NCBI GenBank assembly: GCA_900754795.1
Contig: CAAEEA010000047.1
Span: 1-11,183, forward strand
Reading direction: 5' to 3'
DNA from: Clostridia bacterium
Lineage (GTDB): Bacteria; Bacillota; Clostridia; Peptostreptococcales; Anaerovoracaceae
Length of the DNA: 11,183 nucleotides
Both the position numbers and the translations under genes were made by a program. Below are positions 6,589-11,183 of the stretch, one piece after another. The notes under the pieces were generated by a model. That model was not told where the DNA came from. It made no database searches and saw only the letters and a list, made by a program, of their open reading frames with translations. Each line of letters opens with the position of its first letter. The first letter of the stretch is position 1.

Positions 6589-7293
6589 TTATCGCCTCTC
6601 TTTTGATGATCGTTTTATCCTGAGAGTACGCAGATAATCTTTGCGGTCATCCGGCACTCTGTAACTTTCTATTGCTTTCTGTATGGACTTGTTATGAACC
6701 CATGGGTCAAGGCAGCGGTTCTCAATTACTTTTATGGCGCTGTCATACTGCTTTATAAGAGCGAAGCTGTAATACCAGGCTACAGCCATATTTATGTAAT
6801 ATTCCCCGCTCTTTATACGTGCCAGCCGGTAAAGGTCTTCTTCCTCAAAGCCGTCATCCAGCAGGAACCGGAGCATGGCCACGATTGCAAATCTCACCCT
6901 GTAGGTATGATCTGACGACAGCCACGGCGTTATCCGCTCTCTCAGCAGGCGGATGTCTTTTTTCAGTGGTTCGGGAGCCAGCATGTCGCAGGTCGCCCAG
7001 TTATCTACATAAGGAAGAAATTCGTCTATCCTGTCTATGATTTCTTCCGGTTCTTTATAGATAAGACCTATGAACAGGCCGTGGAGATTGTTTTCTTCGT
7101 AATACTGATGAGGAAGTTCTTTCAGAAATTCTCCGGCCAACGGAGTCTTTGCCAGTTCCTTTGCCAGCCTGCGCAGATCCGGCATCCTCACTCCTATTAT
7201 CTTTTCCCTGTCCATGTCAGGGATCAGACTGCTGTGAAAATCTCTGAAACCTGTATCCTGAAGTTCAAACAGTCTGTCCGTTATCTGTTTCAT
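6589..7293 (-). CDS. AlkD-like DNA alkylation repair protein (HEAT-repeat glycosylase)
   Basis: A 234-residue all-helical protein of the AlkD family, DNA glycosylases built of HEAT-like repeats that remove alkylated purines. I chose the ATG at 7293, with GGGAG 8 nt upstream, and not the open frame reaching back to 7395, which would run through the promoter and the rubrerythrin terminator. Family motifs are GVRMPDLRRLAK (34-45), VDNWATCDML (96-105), YRVRFAIVAMLRF (131-143), YYINMAVAWYYSFAL (165-179) and VHNKSIQKAIESYR (199-212). D103 and R134 are good candidates for the catalytic aspartate and the DNA-contacting arginine. It leads a three-gene run (radical SAM, thioesterase). The upstream extended -10 and palindrome at 7313-7333 probably hold its promoter. 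Confidence 0.85.
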   Translation of the reverse strand: MKQITDRLFELQDTGFRDFHSSLIPDMDREKIIGVRMPDLRRLAKELAKTPLAGEFLKELPHQYYEENNLHGLFIGLIYKEPEEIIDRIDEFLPYVDNWATCDMLAPEPLKKDIRLLRERITPWLSSDHTYRVRFAIVAMLRFLLDDGFEEEDLYRLARIKSGEYYINMAVAWYYSFALIKQYDSAIKVIENRCLDPWVHNKSIQKAIESYRVPDDRKDYLRTLRIKRSSKERR

Positions 7294-7312
7294 CTTTCTT
7301 TCTCCCATGCTC

Positions 7313-7333
7313 TGATATAATATGATTATATCA
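7313..7333 (-). promoter_or_regulatory. Extended -10 promoter within a palindrome upstream of alkD
   Basis: TGATATAAT (7313-7321) and ATTATATCA (7325-7333) form a perfect 9-bp inverted repeat with a 3-bp centre. On the - strand this gives an extended -10, TG-A-TATAAT (7325-7333), about 30 bp before the alkD start codon. No good -35 box is present 16-18 bp upstream. The symmetry suggests an operator overlapping the promoter. Confidence 0.5.
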
Positions 7334-7342
7334 CAGATCCGC

Positions 7343-7371
7343 AAAAACGGCGACCCTTTATCAGGCCGCCG
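7343..7371 (-). terminator. Rho-independent terminator after rubrerythrin
   Basis: Read on the - strand, CGGCGGCC pairs with GGTCGCCG over 8 bp (one G-T pair; + positions 7364-7371 and 7348-7355), with an 8-nt loop, then TTTTT (7343-7347). It begins 28 nt past the rubrerythrin stop. Confidence 0.85.
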
Positions 7372-7398
7372 CCGCTGTTTTATAACATTTGACATTAT

Positions 7399-7932
7399 CT
7401 AATAATTCTCCGGCTTTACACGGAAATACGCCTGAAGGTGTCCGCACACCGGACAGATTCCGGGCGCTTCTTTGCCGTAATACTCGTGACCGCAGTTTAA
7501 GCACTGCCAAAGAACCTCCTCATCTTTTGCAAAGATCTTGCCGTCGACGATACTGTCAAGGAGCTTCTGGTATCTCTCTTCGTGAGTCTTTTCGATCGCC
7601 CCGACCATGCGAAACTTTGCGGCTATTTCGGAAAATCCTTCTTTTTCGGCCGTCTTTGCGAATTCGTCATACATGGTCGTCCATTCGTAGTTTTCTCCTG
7701 CCACACCGGCAAGCAGGTTGGCTTTAGTATCGCCGATACCCTCAAGAAGCTTAAACCAGATTTCCGCGTGTTCTCTTTCGTTGTCCGCCGTCTCCTCAAA
7801 GATTTCCGCTATCTGCTCATACCCCTCCCGGCGGGCAGCCGCCGCGTAGAAAGTATATTTGTTCCTTGCCTGAGATTCTCCGGCAAAGGCGGCCATGAGA
7901 CTGGCCTGCGTCTTTGAATCTTTAAGTTCCAT
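7399..7932 (-). CDS. rbr: Rubrerythrin
   Basis: A 177-residue rubrerythrin, a cytoplasmic NADH-linked (via rubredoxin-type donors) peroxidase typical of anaerobes. The N-terminal ferritin-like four-helix domain holds the diiron ligands expected of the family: E19, E52 and H55 (NEREH), E80 and E83 (GENYEW), E114 and H117 (IEKTHEERY). The C-terminal rubredoxin domain binds one iron through C144/C147 (CLNCG) and C160/C163 (CPVCG). Length and domain order are standard. The ATG at 7932 has the RBS GGAGG 6-7 nt upstream. A complementary anti-Shine-Dalgarno sequence lies upstream (7963-7970). It follows proC by 59 bp with no terminator between, so it may be co-transcribed with it, and it ends at a strong terminator. 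No PerR box of the standard form was seen. Confidence 0.96.
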   Translation of the reverse strand: MELKDSKTQASLMAAFAGESQARNKYTFYAAAARREGYEQIAEIFEETADNEREHAEIWFKLLEGIGDTKANLLAGVAGENYEWTTMYDEFAKTAEKEGFSEIAAKFRMVGAIEKTHEERYQKLLDSIVDGKIFAKDEEVLWQCLNCGHEYYGKEAPGICPVCGHLQAYFRVKPENY

Positions 7933-7935
7933 ATT

Positions 7936-7970
7936 TAACCTCCACTCACAATGTTTTCTTTCGGAGGTTA
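7936..7970 (-). promoter_or_regulatory. RBS-sequestering hairpin upstream of rubrerythrin
   Basis: The RBS GGAGGTTA (- strand; 7936-7943) is perfectly complementary over 8 bases to TAACCTCC (- strand; 7963-7970), with a 19-nt loop. In the mRNA the Shine-Dalgarno sequence could be buried in this stem. The pairing is visible in the sequence; its regulatory role is inference. Confidence 0.5.
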
Positions 7971-7991
7971 TTATTCCCCTGTTTTGGCAAA

Positions 7992-8771
7992 CTATGCGAG
8001 AACAGCGTCAACAGCCTTGATCAGAGCAGATCTTATTCCCGATTCTTCAAGACTGGCCACGCCCTTGATCGTAGTTCCTCCCGGGGAGCACACATTGTCT
8101 TTGAGCTGTCCCGGATGAGCTCCCGTGGCAAGCTGCAGGGCGGCGCTTCCGATCATGGTCCTGCACACCAGCTCATAGGCCTGGGTTCTGCCTATCCCGT
8201 TTTTGACGGCGGCGTCAGCAAGCGCTTCGATGATCATATCCATAAACGCCGGCCCGCAGCCCGAAATCGCCATTCCGGCGTTCATCAGACGGTCGGGAAG
8301 TTCTATTACCCTGCCTACGCCGCTCAGCAGGTCAAACAGTTCTTTTCTCAGATCGGGATCCCAGTCGTTGGATTCTTCTATCAGAAAAACCCCCTCAGAC
8401 ACAGCAACCGGCGTATTAGGCATTATGCACTGTACGGCCGCCGAGTCAGGCAGAACCGCCCTGTATTTTCCGAAATCCCAGCCTGCGGCCACAGACACTA
8501 CGGATTTGCCGCAGAGAAGATCTCCCAGTTCTTCCACTACTCCGTCGATCTGATAAGGTTTGCACGCCATGAATATAACATCGCAGGCAAGGACGAGTTC
8601 TTTAAGGGACGGGGCGGGATTGATCCCGAGTCTCTCGCAGTTCTTTTTCAGTTTATCCGTGTGAGGCGCATAGGCGTAAATGCCGGCGGCTTCAGCCCCG
8701 CCGCTTTTTATAAAACCCTCCGCCATTGCTCCGGCCATATTGCCGAAACCGATGAATCCGATATTTCTCAT
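7992..8771 (-). CDS. proC: Pyrroline-5-carboxylate reductase
   Basis: A 259-residue enzyme catalysing the last step of proline synthesis, NAD(P)H-dependent reduction of pyrroline-5-carboxylate to proline. The start is the ATG at 8771, with AGGAG 7 nt upstream; an in-frame ATG at 8792 lies before that RBS. The N-terminal Rossmann motif is IGFIGFGNMAGAMAEG. VIFMACKPYQI and the MPNTPVAVSEGV segment follow. The C-terminal dimerisation domain has the family signature running from QLKDNVCSPGGTTIKGV to GIRSALIKAVDA. Length is typical. It starts 25 bp after the exonuclease III gene, so the two are probably co-transcribed. No terminator was seen between it and rubrerythrin. Confidence 0.96.
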   Translation of the reverse strand: MRNIGFIGFGNMAGAMAEGFIKSGGAEAAGIYAYAPHTDKLKKNCERLGINPAPSLKELVLACDVIFMACKPYQIDGVVEELGDLLCGKSVVSVAAGWDFGKYRAVLPDSAAVQCIMPNTPVAVSEGVFLIEESNDWDPDLRKELFDLLSGVGRVIELPDRLMNAGMAISGCGPAFMDMIIEALADAAVKNGIGRTQAYELVCRTMIGSAALQLATGAHPGQLKDNVCSPGGTTIKGVASLEESGIRSALIKAVDAVLA

Positions 8772-8796
8772 TGTCTTGCTCCTTTTCATCAATCAG

Positions 8797-9549
8797 TTAC
8801 CGCAGATCGAGTTCTACCGGACAGTGATCCGATCCGGTGATCTCAGTCAGTATCTTCGCGTCCTCCAATCGTTCTCTGAGCGCCGAAGAAACCATGAAAT
8901 AGTCTATCCGCCACCCGGCGTTTCTTTCTCTTGCCTTAAACCTGTAAGACCACCATGAATATATCCCCGTCTGTTCCGGATAAAAATACCTGAAGGTGTC
9001 AATAAATCCGCTGTCGACAGCCTTTTGGATCTTTGCCCGTTCCTCATCGGTAAATCCGGCGTTGCGGCGGTTGGTCCCGGGGTTTTTCAGGTCTATCTCC
9101 AGGCGAGCCACATTGAGATCTCCCGCGTAGATGACAGGTTTTGTCTTTTCCAGCCCTTTAAGATAAGTAAGGAAATCATCCTCCCACTTCATTCTGTAAT
9201 CGAGCCGTTTCAGTTCGTCCTGAGAATTCGGCGTATATACGGTCACAAAAAAGAAATCTTCAAATTCAAGAGTTATCACTCTGCCCTCGTGATCATGCTC
9301 GTCAATTCCCATACCGTACTTCACCGACATCGGCTCCTGTCTGCAGAAAACCGCCGTTCCTGAATAGCCCTTCTTTTCGGCGTAATTCCAGTACTGAAAA
9401 TATCCGGGCAGATCAAGATCAAGCTGTCCCGACTGCATCTTTGTCTCCTGAAGGCAGAAGATATCCGCGTCCGCTTCCTTGAAAAAATCCATGAAGCCCT
9501 TGCCCATGGCGGCTCTGAGTCCGTTGACATTCCAGGAAATAAGTTTCAT
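8797..9549 (-). CDS. xth: Exodeoxyribonuclease III / AP endonuclease
   Basis: A 250-residue ExoIII-family enzyme of base excision repair that cuts beside abasic sites and trims 3' ends. Catalytic and metal-binding residues are all visible: N7 in SWNVNGLRA, E35 in LQETK, Y105 in VYTPNSQ, D144 and N146 in AGDLNVA, and D241/H242 in GSDHCPVEL. RIDYFMVS (214-221) is also characteristic. One small oddity is NVARLEIDLKNP, where many relatives have His after NVA. The ATG at 9549 has AAGGAG 9 nt upstream. It is the first gene before proC. The terminator of the preceding membrane-protein pair lies just upstream, so a promoter must be squeezed into the short gap or rely on read-through; I could not identify one. 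Confidence 0.96.
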   Translation of the reverse strand: MKLISWNVNGLRAAMGKGFMDFFKEADADIFCLQETKMQSGQLDLDLPGYFQYWNYAEKKGYSGTAVFCRQEPMSVKYGMGIDEHDHEGRVITLEFEDFFFVTVYTPNSQDELKRLDYRMKWEDDFLTYLKGLEKTKPVIYAGDLNVARLEIDLKNPGTNRRNAGFTDEERAKIQKAVDSGFIDTFRYFYPEQTGIYSWWSYRFKARERNAGWRIDYFMVSSALRERLEDAKILTEITGSDHCPVELDLR

Positions 9550-9570
9550 ATCGATTGTCTCCTTATGGTA

Positions 9571-9596
9571 AAAAAGGCCGCCGGAGCAGCCTTTTT
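9571..9596 (-). terminator. Bidirectional-looking terminator after the membrane-protein pair
   Basis: AAAAAGGCCGC (9571-9581) pairs with GCAGCCTTTTT (9586-9596) over 11 bp (one G-T pair), closed by a tetraloop. Flanking A and T runs give a U tail on either strand. On the - strand it lies 5 nt beyond the stop of the 118-residue membrane protein. Confidence 0.88.
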
Positions 9597-9601
9597 AAGA
9601 T

Positions 9602-9958
9602 TTATTTTTTCTTGCTTTTGAGTTTCTTCATCTTGTTCTTGCGTTCTTTGTTGTAAGGATCAGGATTGTTTCCGAGGGTCACTCCCGCTTTGAAATAGAT
9701 GAATATACCGGCTACGCCGCCGCTTATCAGTCCGTTGAATGTGATACCCATGCTGAAATATCTGTATCCCACAAAGCACATGGCTATTATCATTACCCAC
9801 ATTATTATCCTTCTGTAAAGGAACGGTATCTTGTGGCAGACTTTACGCACAAACTGTCTGAATCCCTTGGAAGTGTTCTCTATGATCGTAAAGATCATTA
9901 CTCCGAAGAACATTCCGGAAAGGAAACAGCAAAAGTACATAATCAGATCCATGATCAT
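9602..9958 (-). CDS. Small membrane protein, three predicted helices, unknown function
   Basis: A 118-residue protein I do not recognise. Hydrophobic segments are at about residues 4-26 (DLIMYFCCFLSGMFFGVMIF), 51-68 (RIIMWVMIIAMCFVGYRY) and 73-94, separated by a basic loop (GFRQFVRKVCHK). A strongly basic lysine-rich tail (residues 103-118) should face the cytoplasm. Its ATG overlaps the stop of the SipW-like gene in the form ATGA (9955-9958); an ATG two codons later is also possible. The tight overlap indicates translational coupling, so the two proteins probably act together or at least in fixed ratio. It is followed at once by a terminator, making it the last gene of the unit. Confidence 0.75.
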   Translation of the reverse strand: MIMDLIMYFCCFLSGMFFGVMIFTIIENTSKGFRQFVRKVCHKIPFLYRRIIMWVMIIAMCFVGYRYFSMGITFNGLISGGVAGIFIYFKAGVTLGNNPDPYNKERKNKMKKLKSKKK

Positions 9959-10821
9959 TTTTTCTTTCCTCTCTTTCCGCTTTCTTTCTGCTGAAGCTCT
10001 GCTTCCTCAGCCTTCATCTTCTTCTGGAGCTGTTTCATCTCCGCGGCTATCTCCGCGCGCTCTTTTTCAAGTTTGGCCTGTTTCTCGGCCTTTCTCTTTT
10101 CTATAGGGCTGAGATCTTCCTGTGCCTGCGCTTCAGGATCTTCAACGCCCTGTCTGACTTTGAGCTTAAGAGCTTCTTTTTTCTCCTGAGCTTCTCTCTT
10201 TGCCATGAGCTCGGCTTTTCTCTTTCGGAACATGAGGAAATCCGACATCATCAGCATTATAAACGAGAGCAGCACCGTTATCGCGGCGCCCAGAGCTGTA
10301 ACATAAAAATCAATAAATCCGTAAAGGAACGTGGAGCTCCAAAATACGGCTCCGCTGATATCCTCAGCTTTTACTTCAACCGCGTCAGAAGACGGTTCGT
10401 TGTCTCCGACCACCGTATAAGTCTGGCCGTCGGCGGAAACTTCCGTTACTCTCCTGACCGGATTATATTCACCGTCAAAATACTGGACTATATCTCCTAC
10501 TTCATAACTGTCTTTGGATTTGGTAAACAGAGCGCTCTTTGCCTCTATCTCCGGCTCCATCACAGCCGAATCGGTCGTACTGCTGGCAAATCCGAACACC
10601 GGCACGATAGTGGTGTCATCATAACCTCCGCCTCTGAAAAGTACGTGCGCGTTGGCAAAGAACATTATTGCCAGTATCACGGCCAGCACTTTGCATACTT
10701 TATCTACTTTTTTGACAAAGGGAGTTCTGTCGTCAGCATACTGTTTCCTCTTAGGCCGCTGTTGCTGCTGAGCGGCTCTCTTGCGTTTTGCCTTGTTACT
10801 TGTGTTTTTTTCGTTACTCAT
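9955..10821 (-). CDS. SipW-like signal peptidase relative, apparently inactive, with charged cytoplasmic tail
   Basis: A 288-residue membrane protein. Residues 1-41 are basic; a first membrane helix spans 42-62. Residues 75-165 look like a SipW/archaeal-type S26 signal peptidase domain: MEPEI (88-92), YEVGDIVQYF (106-115), VRRVTEV (122-128), TVVGDN (136-141) and ISGAVFW (155-161). A second helix spans about 169-197, and a highly charged probable coiled coil rich in Lys, Glu and Ala fills 198-288. In active SipW enzymes the residue before MEP is the nucleophilic Ser and the residue before RV/RI is the catalytic His; here they are V87 and R123. I therefore infer a non-catalytic member. The ATG at 10821 has AAGGA 7 nt upstream. 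It is coupled to the small membrane protein downstream. Homology to S26 is by motif only, hence moderate confidence. Confidence 0.65.
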   Translation of the reverse strand: MSNEKNTSNKAKRKRAAQQQQRPKRKQYADDRTPFVKKVDKVCKVLAVILAIMFFANAHVLFRGGGYDDTTIVPVFGFASSTTDSAVMEPEIEAKSALFTKSKDSYEVGDIVQYFDGEYNPVRRVTEVSADGQTYTVVGDNEPSSDAVEVKAEDISGAVFWSSTFLYGFIDFYVTALGAAITVLLSFIMLMMSDFLMFRKRKAELMAKREAQEKKEALKLKVRQGVEDPEAQAQEDLSPIEKRKAEKQAKLEKERAEIAAEMKQLQKKMKAEEAELQQKESGKRGKKK

Positions 10822-10843
10822 TGCCTGTTCCTTAAAATTTTAA

Positions 10844-10875
10844 TAGACTCCATATCTGCTTAGATATGGAGTCTA
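10844..10875 (-). promoter_or_regulatory. 14-bp perfect stem-loop in the leader of the SipW-like gene
   Basis: TAGACTCCATATCT (10844-10857) and AGATATGGAGTCTA (10862-10875) form a perfect stem with a 4-nt loop, ending 22 nt before the start codon and just upstream of the AAGGA ribosome binding site. On the - strand it is followed by TTAAAATTTT, a poor U tail. It could be an attenuator, an mRNA stabiliser, or the terminator of the symporter gene upstream. Confidence 0.6.
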
Positions 10876-10938
10876 AATACACATATCAAATTAGAATCAA
10901 TAAAATCGCTTGAAATTCTTTATGATATTCTTATTATA

Positions 10939-10968
10939 ATTTTAAGACATTTATACGGCTTTTGTCAA
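10939..10968 (-). promoter_or_regulatory. Sigma-A-type promoter of the SipW-like operon
   Basis: On the - strand, a perfect -35 box TTGACA (10963-10968) and a -10 box TAAAAT (10939-10944) lie 18 bp apart. Transcription from it would give a leader of roughly 110 nt containing the 14-bp stem-loop. Confidence 0.7.
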
Positions 10969-10978
10969 CCGTTTTTAC

Positions 10979-11183
10979 CTATTTTGCGGCTTTCTTAGCC
11001 AGTTTGGCTTCCTTGTCCGCCAGATAGTATTTTCCAGGAGTGTTGAAGAACTCTTTCTGGAGTCTTGCTACCTGAGGGACCATGATGATCAGTCCTACCA
11101 TGTTAGGGATCATGATAGCTGCCAGGAATCCGTCTGTGATCATGTACATCAGAGTCAGGTCGATTCCGGCTGTAGCTATTACC
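10979..11183 (-). CDS. C-terminus of an alanine/glycine:cation symporter (partial)
   Basis: The window edge cuts this gene; only the last 67 codons and a TAG stop are present. The translation includes LMYMITDGFLAAIMIPNMVG and then LIIMVPQVARLQKEFFN, ending in a lysine/alanine-rich tail. The D-x-x-x-x-x-x-PN pattern followed by a hydrophobic helix and a short cytoplasmic tail matches the last membrane helix of the AGCS family (sodium:alanine symporters), which import alanine or glycine with Na+ or H+. The call rests on this short segment. No good terminator follows: only a 4-bp ACGG/CCGT pair encloses the -35 box of the next promoter. Confidence 0.7.
   Translation of the reverse strand, partial: VIATAGIDLTLMYMITDGFLAAIMIPNMVGLIIMVPQVARLQKEFFNTPGKYYLADKEAKLAKKAAK

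Noticed and set aside
7313..7333. Canonical PerR box near rubrerythrin
   Set aside because: The palindrome is 9-3-9, not the 7-1-7 PerR form, and lies downstream of rubrerythrin rather than at its promoter.
8115..8840. Long open frame on the + strand (241 codons)
   Set aside because: Entirely antisense to proC, a certain gene, and the translation has no recognisable motif.

Overview
The window looks like chromosomal DNA from an anaerobic, Gram-positive Clostridia-type bacterium of moderate GC content. The pointers are strong AGGAGG-type ribosome binding sites, TTG starts, Rho-independent terminators, a Firmicutes-type LexA box (GAAC-N4-GTTC), a YolD partner for the Y-family polymerase, rubrerythrin, two oxygen-sensitive radical SAM enzymes, a SipW-like signal peptidase relative and a FatA-type acyl-ACP thioesterase. 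No species can be named from the sequence alone. No rRNA, tRNA, CRISPR array or insertion sequence was found.

Layout. At the left end an unrecognised 102-residue protein (- strand) diverges from a radical SAM/SPASM-like enzyme (+) that has its own terminator. A secreted CHAP-type amidase (+) follows; its last codons overlap the end of yolD (-). The yolD gene is coupled to a UmuC-type translesion polymerase (-), and both are read from a promoter whose spacer contains a perfect LexA operator. Divergent from it is a small XRE-family regulator (+) with two copies of an imperfect 24-bp repeat upstream. Next is about 390 bp without a convincing gene, full of inverted repeats. From there to the right end everything lies on the - strand. 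Reading leftward in three blocks, these are: (a) alkD-like glycosylase, a TatD-associated-type radical SAM protein and an acyl-ACP thioesterase; (b) exonuclease III, proC and rubrerythrin, closed by a terminator; (c) a SipW-like membrane protein and a small three-helix membrane protein, closed by a terminator. The right edge cuts through the C-terminus of an alanine/glycine:cation symporter.

How the genes fit together. Much of the window is housekeeping and stress defence: translesion synthesis under SOS control, removal of alkylated bases (AlkD), processing of the resulting abasic sites (ExoIII) and peroxide detoxification (rubrerythrin). The less ordinary items are a SipW-like protein that appears to have lost both catalytic residues, an anti-Shine-Dalgarno sequence upstream of rubrerythrin, the structured non-coding stretch at 4813-5202, and the repeats between the SOS promoter and the XRE gene.
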